Positions 24,864-35,730 of a stretch of 64,000 nt of DNA are shown here, in pieces; positions within the stretch are counted from its first letter, which is position 1, and the number at the start of each line of letters is the position of its first letter. The notes beneath the pieces are model-generated. The model was not told the DNA's origin, did not search any database, and worked only from the letters and a program-made list of their open reading frames with translations. The position numbers were made by a program, and so were the translations under genes. This DNA is from Collybiopsis luxurians FD-317 M1 (Eukaryota; Basidiomycota; Agaricomycetes; Agaricales; Omphalotaceae), in assembly GCA_000827265.1 (NCBI GenBank), contig KN834752.1, positions 1,044,948 to 1,108,947 on the forward strand, written 5' to 3'.

Positions 24864-26236
24864 CCTCCCGTCTCCGGGGACGTTTGTGATTGAAAGATCT
24901 ACACTCTCTTGACTTTTATTGTTATTGCCAGCTTTTTACTAGACGATTTAACGGGTATGATTTATTTGTAATGGTAAGTCGCTCCCATTCTGGTGGATAA
25001 CCTAGCAGCCTGATTGCGTTTGTTCCGTTGTGTTGTCGTTGTCGCAATTCAGGATAGAGGCAAGAACGCTTCATCCCGTATTGACTCACACTCTACTTAT
25101 CTTATGGCGACGGTGTCATTGTCATCGAGCATAGCGTTAATATTTGTTTTGCTCTCGCAGTATTAATTTATTATAATATTATCAATACATCCAGATCCGG
25201 ATTGGTTGAATACTTGCGCTTGCAGGAAAAACTCCAGGAGCCCAACAGATACCTCCGAGTCCGCTATGTTTTCATGCAGCTTCCATGTCACCCGACTACA
25301 AACTAGCATCCGAATTGCATGTGGACGAATTTTTAAGTTTTGTTCTAAAACAATGTGCAAGATGTGCAACAGAGTCTCCATTCGTCTTGTCTGCATGATA
25401 GCTAGCGAGCAAAGTCCAAAGAGAGAAAGCCACTATCTTCCCACGGATCACATTTCCGTACCATGCCTTTCTGAGGCTGTCATCCTCCTTTTGCAGATCT
25501 TGAGCTTATATCCTCCGTGCACTCGTGAACGACTCTTTCAAGAGATGGGAAATACCTGTTGGATGAGCTGCGCTTCGTAGCCACGCTGCTCGCATACAGG
25601 ATGATTTTCATTTACAAAATGATTCGCCGTTGTGTTAGTGAGCTCACTACTAATTGTCCGAGGATATCGATCCATGTAACGCAAAATTCGGGGCTACAGC
25701 GATGATAATGCCAAGGAAACAACATTCTTGACAAGCTAATGAAACTTGACACCGAGAAAAGAGACTCTGCTACTGTCATATCGTGAAAAGCAATTAGAAT
25801 GACTTTATTAATCGTTTCATTAACATTAGCTGTTTCTTTTCCAAAAAAGGTTCATTCAGTGACTGGAGAGCCTGGTAACAAGGTAAACGTATGAATTTGT
25901 CCCGGTATACCGTATTGTCCTCATGCACCCCTTCTTGGCTTTTCGCATTGCTTTACTTCAAAGTCGTTTCTCCGAATTCTGTCATATGCCCTTGCTCCCA
26001 TCGTCCTCATCTTTACACGCGACCGAACCGCAATGCGGCCACTTGCTCCATCAATATTTTCGGCATATCGTTACAAGAAGTGTGACATTGAACGAAGATC
26101 AAGCAATCGTAGTGATCCCGCGAGTCTTCGAATTCACCTAAAAATATCTCTAGTTATCCCTTCCATTCGCGGATTGGGAAATATTAGTATCGTATAAAAA
26201 TGCCCGCCCATGGCAAGTTTCGTTCCCCAAGTCACC
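24864..26236. other. 1.4 kb intergenic region
   Basis: AT-rich in places (25160-25190). Several 60-125 codon frames have no family signature. The right end should hold the GH16 promoter. I see no gene here. Confidence 0.5.
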
Positions 26237-27826
26237 ATGGCTCCCTCTTCTACTTGGTCCTTGATCTTTGGTCTATCATGTGCATCACTTGTTCTTGCTG
26301 CGTCGTATAGCGTGCAAGATACATACATCGGTCAAGCCTTCCTAAACGATTTCACGGTTCAGAACATTGCGGATCCAACTCACGGCAGAGTGTAAGCTGC
26401 TTCTTTCAGATTTATTGCGCAGTCGTCTCCTAAATCGGCTACACAGCAACTACGTCGACGCAGCCACAGCAGCGAGAGACAACCTTACTTATGCCTCCTC
26501 AACGAATTTCATCGCGCGCGCAGATTTCACCACGGTTTTGAACCCTAGTGGTCCAGGACGAAACTCGGTCAGGCTAATGTCTAACAAGCAATACCAACTT
26601 GGTACAGTTTTGGTGTATGTGGCCCCTGCTAAGCTGGTCATCGTGAATGGAATCTGAACATTCTCACAGTGCAAATCTTAACCACATGCCTGAGGGTTGT
26701 GGGTGAGGATACGCTGTTTTTTATATCAATATCGCTGTTAACTCCGTTTAGTACATGGCCTGGTAGAAATTCCATCACTTCCTGTTGATTCGAGCTCATG
26801 ATGTACGCCGTAGCCTTTTGGACGGTAGGGGAGAACTGGCCAAATAATGTGAGAAATATCTCCTCGATTGACATTGTAAATCTCATCGCTTTGATACAGG
26901 GAGAAATTGACATCATAGGTTCAGTATAATACTTGCCATATATCGCTGTTCTAGCGCTTACAAAATCGCTCTAAAGAGGGCGTTAATAATGTTGGCAACA
27001 ACCAAGGGTGAGTAGGCTGGCCATGGTATCATAATGCACTCGTTCTTCTAATAAAATGTTCGCACAGCACGCTGCACACCTCCTCAGGTTGTACGATGCC
27101 CAGTTCTCGGAGCCAAACTGGAGCCGCACTTCAGAATGATTGCAACACTGCGGTCAACAGTAACGCTGGTTGCGGTGTATCTTTCGGTTCCCGTAGCTTC
27201 GGCCCCTCGTTCAATACTAACGGCGGCGGATGGTACGTAAGAGTTGCTTGTCCCTTTCCCCTCGGGTGCTGATAAAAGAAGGTACGCCATGGAGCTCACA
27301 TCGGGTTTCGTGAAGATATGGTTTTGGGCTCGTGGGTCATCTGTCCCTTCCGACGTCAGTGCAGGTAGCTCTACGATCAACACGGATAACTGGGTTGGTG
27401 AATTACGGAGTAAACTGAACCAAATTCTAAATACTTATTCACAGGGCACCCCCGTGGCATATTTCCCCAACACATCCTGCAGCCTGAGTTCTCATTTCGG
27501 ACCTCAAAATATTATCATTAACCGTGAGTGTATTCAGAAACTTAGTTAGCTACCGATACTCATATATTGTCCTGAACCAGTCACATTCTGTAAGTAGATT
27601 GCCTCCCTTGCCATTCAGGCTATCTAATCCCTTCGCGCTGGCAGGCGGAGATTGGGCTGGCGCAGTCTATGGTTCTGACAATTGTCCATCGACGTGCACC
27701 GGTCAGTTAATCGTCTTTTTCAATCGCCGAGGATCTTAAAGTTCGTTTTTAGACTATGTCAACAATAATCCAAGTGCCTTTCAGAATGCCTACTTCGATT
27801 TTCTCTCTCTTAGGGCCTATACATGA
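26237..27826 (+). CDS. secreted GH16 endo-1,3(4)-beta-glucanase (laminarinase type), copy A
   Basis: Extracellular beta-glucanase acting on mixed or 1,3-linked glucans, of fungal walls or plant tissue. A signal peptide (MAPSSTWSLIFGLSCASLVLA) leads into YSVQDTYIGQAFLNDF. Further landmarks are NYVDAATAARDNLTY, LNHMPEGCGTWPAFWTVGEN, and the catalytic ExDxxE in GEIDIIEGVNN. Then come HTSSGCTMPSSRSQTGAALQ, FNTNGGGWYAME, IKIWFW-like VKIWFWARG, GTPVAYFPNTSC, FGPQNIIINLTFCGDWAG, and the end at RAYT. At least twelve exons are needed, including an 11-nt exon (26752-26762), a 19-nt catalytic exon (26900-26918) and a 9-nt exon (27581-27589). All phases close. One donor after IN-TDNW reads GTTGGT, weak but required by frame. 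Confidence 0.9.
26900..26918 (+). other. 19-nt catalytic microexon of GH16 copy A
   Basis: Encodes GEIDII plus the first base of the next Glu codon. It therefore holds the nucleophile Glu and the Asp of the ExDxxE motif, while the acid/base Glu is completed by the next exon. Flanked by ATACAG and GTTCAG. Confidence 0.75.
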
Positions 27827-28491
27827 TGACGACTCCAGGTAATTATAATACGGATGTAAAATGAATCAACAAATGTGTGTGTAAATGTGTGATGTTCGAT
27901 TGAGAGACTCCCCTTGCTATCTGGGATTAAGCTTCTGATTGGGTGTATACTCCTCGAGGCATCAATAGCTTCGAAGCAAGCGTATTATATGATTGATTGT
28001 CGAGAGCGTAGAAAGAAACTACTAGCACTTGGTTCCCTGTTCTCCTCATTTATATACTATCAGTTTTTCTACGGTAGTCTTCCATCCATCCGTCAGGGGT
28101 TCCAGACAACCTTAACCTGTCCTTCTGCCAATTTCATCCACAAAAAACTATCTTCTCATTTGAATCATCGGCATCCGCTAGTTGTATGCGCTGTAAGACA
28201 TTCCAGCTTCGTTATATTGTAAGCACCCTTGAAAGCTTCGTGCCCCAATAAGCCATCAAAGTGCCCCTAAGTCGCAGTATTTACTGTATAGGTATACGAC
28301 TGGCTTCACTAGCTTGCCTCGTCGTGTGGTGGTCTGTTCCATACGTTCCGTAAGCAGGAACGTTGAGCATCTCCGATTGAGCGAGGGGCTTCGAAGCGTT
28401 ACACACCATACGAGGTGTGCTTACTGCATGCGTATAAAGAAGTATAAAATGATCTAGGTCAAGCTGCGTCTGCACGATTCCGCTGTTCAAG
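27827..28491. other. spacer between GH16 copies
   Basis: 665 bp with no gene. Probably the terminator of copy A and the former promoter of copy B. Confidence 0.55.
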
Positions 28492-30087
28492 ATGTTGCTT
28501 CGGCGCCGCTTTGGGGTCGCTGCACTCATCGCGCCTCAGCTGGTCTTCAGTGTACCGTACACTCAGTCGGACAGCCATACCAGTATTGGTTTCTTCGAAT
28601 CGTTTTCCTTCCAAGCTATATCCGATCCAACTCACGGCCCCGTGTAAGCACCTTCTTGCTTCAGTGGTAAAAAAAACTGCGCTGATAGAGACAAACCCAT
28701 GAAAAGCGACTACGTTGATGCTGAAACCGCTGCAAACGAAAATTTGACATACGCTTCTGCAGATCATTTTGTACTGCGCACTGATCACCGGAGCGTACAC
28801 GATCCCGATGGACCTGGAAGAAAGTCGGTGCGAATCCAGTCTTTGAAGCAATACACGACCTCAGTCATGATGTGAGAGGAAAGCTTCCTTGATACCAGTA
28901 GCTATCACTCCTGATCATTTCTTGACTTCCATGGACGCAGCTTCAATATACGACACATGCCGCGGGGCTGTGGCACTTGGCCTGTAGTATGGACGGTCGG
29001 GGCTGACTGGCTGAATAATATACGAGCTGAGATTTTTGAACTCTGCACTGTGTTCTGAATTTGTCATATCCTCGGGATGAAGGGCGAGATAGATATACTG
29101 GAAGGAATTAACGACCAAGGACCTAACTAGGCAACGTTGCACACTAATGCTGGTTTGTACCCATGGGTTTTTTTTCCCAAAATATCGCAAGTCAAATGTC
29201 AAGGTGACTCATAATTTTATAACAGGATGCACAATGCCTGCTTCAAGGCCCGAAGAAGGGTAAGCATGCCAAGCTATGCCCTCTTAGACAAGTCTAGTCC
29301 GACCCACTATATCCTTCCGTCATTTTTTTCAGAATTGCCCTCCTGAGTAATTGCGATGTTGTCGCGACTTCAAACGTTGGCTGTGGGGTCAAGTTCGTGG
29401 ATACCCGCAGCTATGGCCCAATGTTTAATGAATACGGGGGTGGATGGTGTGTCAAAATTTTGCTCATATGTTTCTTATCCACTTCGGATCCGGCGCACTC
29501 AACATGAAGACATGATGAAATTACTGTCCAGGTACGCCATCGAAAGAACCAACTACGTGATTAAGATATGGTTCTGGTCTCGAGATGCGGTGACTCTTCC
29601 TAATGAAGTAGAGGAAGGAGCGATAAATATCAACACCGACAGTTGGGTAGGTGCTTGACGGACACCGCTCGGATTCAATGAACCCTGATGAACTATTCAA
29701 ACGTGGATTCTATGAAGGGAGGGCCCGCAGCATATTTTTCTAGCACATCTTGTGACATTGCTTCGAAGTTTGGACCGCATAATATTGTCATAAACCGTGA
29801 GTTGAAGACTGAGCTCACGATATTCCATCACTGACTTTCATGCTAGTCGATTTTTGTAAGACAGATTATATCTTTGAGTTCTACACTTTTGACATTTTAA
29901 AAAATAGGCGGTGACTGGGCGGGTAGCTCGTACAGAGCATCGGGATATCCATCGACTTGCGTCGGTATTTTTTCACAAGCTTCATGAATATATTTCCTAT
30001 GACGCTCATTTAGATTATGTGAACAACAATCCGTCAGCCTTCGAAGACGCATACTTTGATTCTCAGTGGCTAAAAATCTATACTTGA
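28492..30087 (+). pseudogene. GH16 beta-glucanase copy B, decayed at catalytic exon
   Basis: Tandem paralog of the upstream GH16. Most exons are open and alignable: signal-like MLLRRRFGVAALIAPQLVFS, DYVDAETAANENLTY, FNIRHMPRGCGTWPVVWTVG, FGPHNIVIN, GDWAGSSY and a stop at 30085-30087. The defect is central. After ADWLNN the expected GT donor reads AT, and the frame runs to a stop. The segment GEIDILEGINDQGPN then reaches an in-frame TAG, where copy A has an intron. Only CCTAACTAG, a branch site and acceptor, remains of that intron, with no donor. No GT-AG combination I can find includes the catalytic residues without these defects. Intron positions also differ from copy A. A sequencing error could not explain both lesions easily. 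Confidence 0.7.
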
Positions 30088-30562
30088 AACTCCGGTCCAT
30101 ACTTCAAGTCCTGGGCACTTGCAACAGGAAATAAGAGGTATTGTATTGTGTCAATTTTAGCCAGCAGGAGTTAGCGCTCCTTCAGATACACAGGTGTAGT
30201 ATTGTAGGTATTTTCGGATTTATGTATGTTGCTGAAACAATTTGTTTTGCACCATTGAGAGGAGCGCAATGAGATCCAGCTACAGCATCGGATAAAAGGC
30301 CTTGAGAAGAGACCAGTAAACACTTGATTTATCTATTATCGGGGGATAAGTGGGGCATATACGAATAGTTACTTTGAGTCAGTATTTCCATTTGTGTTCA
30401 AGTAGGCCGAGTGCGCCACACAGGACGTCGCGATCAAAAAAAAAAAGTCCACGCGAGTTGTGCCAAATTTTCCCACAATGTCATGTGAGATTCGGATTGA
30501 TTCTCTCTCCTTAGTGACTAGTCGTTCGCTGCCCCGCATTCTAGGTCGCTCATTCCGGCAAC
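30088..30562. other. intergenic, Nup96 promoter
   Basis: No gene and no FG-repeat coding sequence. Contains an A10 run at about 30436-30447. Confidence 0.55.
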
Positions 30563-33416
30563 ATGGCCCGGTTTCGCGCCTTCAATAGTGACAGTGATAG
30601 CAGCGATAATGGCAGCGACTCTAATTCTGATTCCGAAGTCGAGCGCATGCAGCCTGTCGCGCAAAACAGACAAGGCAAACAAGTTTCTAACCGTGTAACT
30701 TACGAGGACGAAAAACTGCCTGCGCACGGAGAGGATTACGAGGAGGAAGAAGAAGATGAGGAGGAGGAGGAGGAAGAAGAAGGAGACGAAGAGGAGGAGG
30801 AGGAAACGGATGAGGAGGAGCAAGACGGGGTAGAGGACACAGATTCCCGGTCATCATCAGAAATGCACGAAGACGAACTGGAACTGCCACAGAGCAAAAA
30901 AGTGGCTCCTCGACCTCACATAGGCAGTAGGGTAGACTCACAAAGGATGCATGTCATGCAGACTTCCTTGTTCAGAATGCCAGAAGAAGCAGCGGCCTTA
31001 AAAACAATGAATGATCTTGTCGACACTAGCTTGCGGAGACTTACACCAACTCTTCGAAAACACGCCCGCGAATCAGACGGAGATATTCGAAGCTGGGATT
31101 CTCGCCCATCGTTTGCGAAAGATGTGCAGCCTACATTAGCGCGGCCGACGCGTAAATATACCCGTGTGGACAGTGCCATGTCGGTCACTAATGGCGCAGA
31201 AAACGCGGTAGGCGATGCCGGACTTTCTTTCGGTAGATCTTTCCGTGTAGGATGGGGCCCTGGAGGCGTTTTAGTTCGCCCATCTTCTTCCGCTACCACT
31301 GTACTCAAATCTAAAATACCAATACCACCCAACAATACGCTGTCACCCAAACTTCTCCAACACCAACTGTCCCACTCACCCATAACACCCGACGAAGACG
31401 GTGTGCCATTTGCCAGTCCATCCGCCGACTTGCTTCACTTTGCTTCATTTGCTTCCCTATTCCCCGCTACCGATGCCTCTCCAGAAGCATCTTTATTCCG
31501 GCTTGGATCAGCTTTGTTTGATCCACTTTCCCTGCACCTTTCGTCTAAATCTGCCTCCCCGGATATCCGCCATCGAGTAACCCTTCTTACTCGAAAAGCC
31601 TCACTATCCTCATGGCTGCAAACTGCTGTCGCCCCTTCAGTGCAGGAATATATTCAATCTCACCCAGCAGCCAGCCCTACTGCACTTGCTTTCGCTCACC
31701 TCACGGGCAACCAGCTCGAAACGGCTTGTGAAGTTGCAATGGATGGTGGGTTCCCCACCCTCGCCACGCTCATAGCGCAGGCCGGTGGCGATGCCAGCTA
31801 TCGTGCTGATTTGCGGGAACAACTGGATATCTGGGCAGACGAGAAAGTTGACACTCTCATTGACCGTGACTTGCGTAAAATCTACGCGTTACTTGCTGGA
31901 GAGTCCGGACCAGACATTGTCCAGCATCTCGATTGGAAACGTGTTTTCGGGTTCTACCTCTGGTTTGCGGAACCTATGCATGCTCCTATAGCTCAAGTTT
32001 TTGAGTCATTCACGGAGGCCACCAATGAGGGCTCAGAGGATTTACTGTTTTCTCTGCTACGACTGTATTCTGACCAGACGTGTTCCCTCTCTCACATCCT
32101 GCAGCCCCGAGCCGCTGCCGGTCGACTAGACTACACCATTCCTTGGCACCTCTACATCATATTATCGAGGTGCATGCGCGTACGAGACTTCCCTGATCGC
32201 GGGGATGCTCGTGTTTCTGATGATGAACACCTTGATTCACCCGAGCCCGAGCCTGAATTTGAGGGGCATAGCCCTACTGCGGATTTACTGACAAGCGCGT
32301 ATGCCCTACAACTTGAGCATCTAGGCATGATCCAGGAGGCGGTATTCGTCTTGTTACATCTTGAGGCGTCTGCAGGGTCAGTGAATTCGTTGAATCGTCC
32401 AGAGGACTTATTCTGAAAGCTTTTGTTGTTTTTCTAGGCGACGCAAAGCTATTCAAGACATTCTAATTCGCTTTGCACCTATGTTGGACGAGTGGAATAT
32501 CCGAGGCTTGATTGGAAGCCTTAAAATTCCTTTGAGATGGGTCAAAGAAGCTCAAGTACGTGTTAATGCTTGGAGATTGATAGTGGCTTTGACTCACTGA
32601 TTTCTGGTAGGCTATTTATGCTCTGAACTCCTTCACTCCAGCACCATCTTCGATAATATTAAGCGACTCTTCTTCCTCATCCTCTCATCCGGCTCACACA
32701 GCTTATGAACTATTTCTCGCTGCCGGTAATCTCGATCGTGCGCATGACATTGCTGTCCTTTCCCTTGCCCCGGATGCGGTTCTTCGCAACGACTATGCAC
32801 TTTTGAAGGAGTTGTTTGCACCCTTTGTACCGTATTCTGGAGACACGGATCGTGGAAGAGTCGAAGGGTGGTATGTCCGAGGAAAAGTATGTTGGCAGAA
32901 TTCCATTTTACCACTCCATATTCAAAGGTCTCTTCCTAGGTATATCTTGACTATGCAAACATCATGACCCGACTTCCGGCCTTGATATCTTCAGAAACAA
33001 ATCCAGTTGTGCAGGGACTAGAACCGGACGCCATACCGGACGCTGCTCGAAATAAGGAGCTGGAAGACCTTGTTCGGGGTATTCCCCGGCTCATTGCCCT
33101 CTTGCCGGATGTCCTTTCTCTTGCTCATAGTGGTGGCAAAGGAAGGAGTGGGAAGGATAAGACTGACCCGACGCAGTTGAAGCTGAAGCATCAAGTTGCA
33201 CTGCATGAGATGACGGCTCGACTAGTCAGAGTTGTTGATAGAGTGAGACCTAATACTTTGGTAAGTCTCATATATACGCGCATCTTTTGCCCAATGTTCA
33301 CGATGTATTTCTTGTAGGAGCAGGTACAGCCTCAACTTCTGGATGAAGCCACGAAGCTGCAACACATCCGCGCCGCAGCAGTGTCGCGCTTCATAAAAAG
33401 TATACAGACTGGGTAG
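30563..33416 (+). CDS. NUP96: nucleoporin Nup96 / Nup145C homolog, free-standing
   Basis: Scaffold subunit of the Y-shaped Nup84/Nup107 complex of the nuclear pore. The N-terminus is Ser/Asp-rich (ARFRAFNSDSDSSDNGSDS), followed by a long Glu run (30735-30835), then MQTSLFRMPEEAAALK. The family signature is FGRSFRVGWGPGGVLV, as in the Nup96 N-terminal segment. The rest is an alpha-helical solenoid with AFAHLTGNQLETACEVAMDG, DWKRVFGFYLWFAEPMHAPI, IPWHLYIILSR, AYELFLAAGNLDRAHDIAV and ELEDLVRGIPRLIALLPDVL. Five exons: a long first one ending about 32373, then four short ones with phase-consistent introns; stop at 33414-33416. In animals and many fungi Nup96 is released from a Nup98-Nup96 precursor. 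Here no Nup98 part precedes the ATG. Confidence 0.88.
30735..30835 (+). repeat. GAGGAA low-complexity tract coding poly-Glu
   Basis: About 100 bp of GAG/GAA/GAT codons inside the Nup96 gene; an acidic, surely disordered stretch. Confidence 0.85.
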
Positions 33417-33670
33417 ATATTGTACATTTAACAGTGGCTGTTGTGATGTAGTCTGTAATTGTCGATGCAAGTGGGTCGGTGGTAGTCGAGTGATACCTTA
33501 GGCTGCACTGTCAGGGGAGTAAGACTCGAGGTCATGTGCCCGTGTTTTTAGCGCTGGTTTGTAATTATGCTTATTCTGATGAGGTCATTACGGTGCACAG
33601 ACGGTCGATGTGAGAGTGAGATTACCAAGTTCTCTTCTCAACGGTCATCGAAAGGTCAGTTCTCTCTAAA

Positions 33671-35135
33671 ATGAATTGTTCCCTTCTGACTGGCAGGCTT
33701 GGTCTCCGTCTTTCGCGACCTATCTTTTCCATATATAAGTCTCGCTCTCTGACGAACCCATTTGCCTTCGTATCTCAATCTCAATTTCTACGAACAATGT
33801 CTACAAGAGACGTCTCGCACCAGTCTGATATCGCCAAAATGAAAACCGAACCCGATGGTACTTTCAAGAGATTAGATTCTATTTTCAGGAACTTTATCGA
33901 AAAGGGAGGCCAGTTCGAACCGGAGAAGAGTGTGTTTGAAAATTTGCTCAGCTAACATCAAGTTTGACTGTGAATTTCAGATCGGTACCACCTTTATGTT
34001 TCCTTGGCATGCCCTTGGGCTACGCGTACTTTAATGTCGGTTAATTATTTCTGATCTTTAACTTTTCTTAATGAAATGGGGCAGTGTACGCAAGCTCAAA
34101 GGCTTGGAAGACCTCATCTGTACGTTCCAAGTTACTCTATCTTGGATGATCCAACGTATTTTTTTTAATAGCTGTTACTGTGGTCTCACCTCGCATGGGC
34201 ACAAATGGGTGGCCTTTTGCGTCGGTAGATCCTTTCCCCGGCGCCGAAGCAGACCCACTATATAATTCTCAACATATCAAGGATCTTTATCTCTCCGTGA
34301 ATCCTGATTACAGCGGCAGATTCACTGTTCCTGTTCTCTGGGACAAGAAGGGCAAGACAATCGTGAATAATGAGAGTTCTGAAATCATTCGCATTCTCAA
34401 TTCTGCCTTCAACCATCTCCTGCCCGAAGAATATGCCAAAGTGGATTTATATCCGGAGCACCTCAAGGCAAAGATCGATGAGTTGAACGAATGGATATAT
34501 TCCTACATTAACAGTGATTACCGGTTTTTATGTTGAGCGCTCTTTGCGGTGTTCTCTAATGTCGTCCCAGATGGTGTCTATCGTACTGGTTTCGCTACCA
34601 GCCAGGAGGCCTACTTGACAGCTTTGAAACAACTTTTCGAAGCGCTTGACAAAGTAGAAGCAATCTTAGCTGGAGATAAAAAGTATATTGTTGGAGATCA
34701 GCTCACTGAATGTGATGTACGGCTCTGGGTCACCATAGTGAGTTTTTTTTCAACTTCTCCGTGTGTGCGTATGAGTCTCAAGTATCTCCGAGATTCGCTT
34801 CGACCCGGTCTATGTTGGCCACTTTAAATGCAATGTACGAGACATTCGTGGCGGCTATCCTAATATTAATAAGTACGTGATCCCTTGTTGGCATTGCTGG
34901 TCTTTTTTCAACTGACGGATGATACTGTAGATGGATGAAGAATCTTTACTGGAATAACTCTGCGTTCAAGGACTGCACCAGCTTCGAACACATCAAGACT
35001 CATTACTACTGGTCCCATCCTTCGGTACGCTTCTTGAAATATATAAGCCGCATTCTCTGAATCCCGAATTGCCTTTAGATCAATCCCACTAGGATTGTAC
35101 CTGTGGGGCCCATTCCAATGATTCAGGCACTTTGA
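33671..35135 (+). CDS. ECM4-type glutathione transferase (omega/xi class)
   Basis: Thiol transferase of the glutathionyl-hydroquinone reductase group, which removes glutathione from quinone conjugates. The nucleophile Cys is in SLACPWATRTLIVRKLKG. Other motifs are SVTVVSPRMGTNGWPF, TVPVLWDKKGKTIVNNESSE with the glutathione-binding ESSE turn, and the helical domain with YIVGDQLTECDVRLWVT, FDPVYVGHFKCN and YPNINKWMKNLYWN. The C-terminus is HPSINPTRIVPVGPIP. About eight exons; the first joins I tested close in phase. A 42-residue presequence rich in Arg, Ser and Leu precedes a second Met (MSTRDVSHQ), so both mitochondrial and cytosolic forms are possible. Relation to lignin-derived quinones is inference. 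Confidence 0.92.
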
Positions 35136-35730
35136 ACGAGGCGTCGGAGATGATTGGATGAGACGGTTCTGTGAACAGCGACAAGTGTCTTGCTGAACAT
35201 GTATCGATAAGTAACAAGGACTTGTACATAGTATGTAGGAAGACTCTACTTGATTATTTGTCTAAATCGTCCGCTGGCGCGGCATCCAGTTGAGCGGAAG
35301 CGGCGCAGTCATCCGTCTTGGCGCGGCCGGTTCCCCCAAGCTTGCGAGAGTTCATTCCTTTAGAGAAGATGCTCATTGCAATGAACATTGAAGTTGTATC
35401 GATTGAGAAACCTGCATACTTTAGCCGAGGGTAACTTTACTCATTTTGGTGGAGCAGGAAGAAGTAGGTTCATTCTTGGCTATTCTTAGGTACCTTGGCA
35501 GAGATATTTAAGAGAGTATATAGCTGTGTAAAAATGAAATTGATATCGGGCGCCGCGAGAATATATACACTGTACCAGCGGGCAAGGGTGAGTACAGTGA
35601 TACTTGGGCGGGACCCTCGTTGAATTTGTTATCACTATCTGCTTCATTCTGACGTTCGCTTCCATTACAGCCGCTAGTATATTTTACCATTTTAGTATTT
35701 ACATCCTTTCCTCTCCCTTCATCGTCCTCA
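35136..35730. other. intergenic
   Basis: No gene recognised. Upstream region of the auxin-efflux-like gene, pyrimidine-rich near its start (TCCTTTCCTCTCCC at 35704-35717). Confidence 0.55.

Noticed and set aside
29000..29100. An AT-AC (U12-type) intron to rescue GH16 copy B, because the lost donor reads ATACGA
   Set aside because: U12 donors need ATATCC and a TCCTTAAC branch; neither is present, and the acceptor side is AG.
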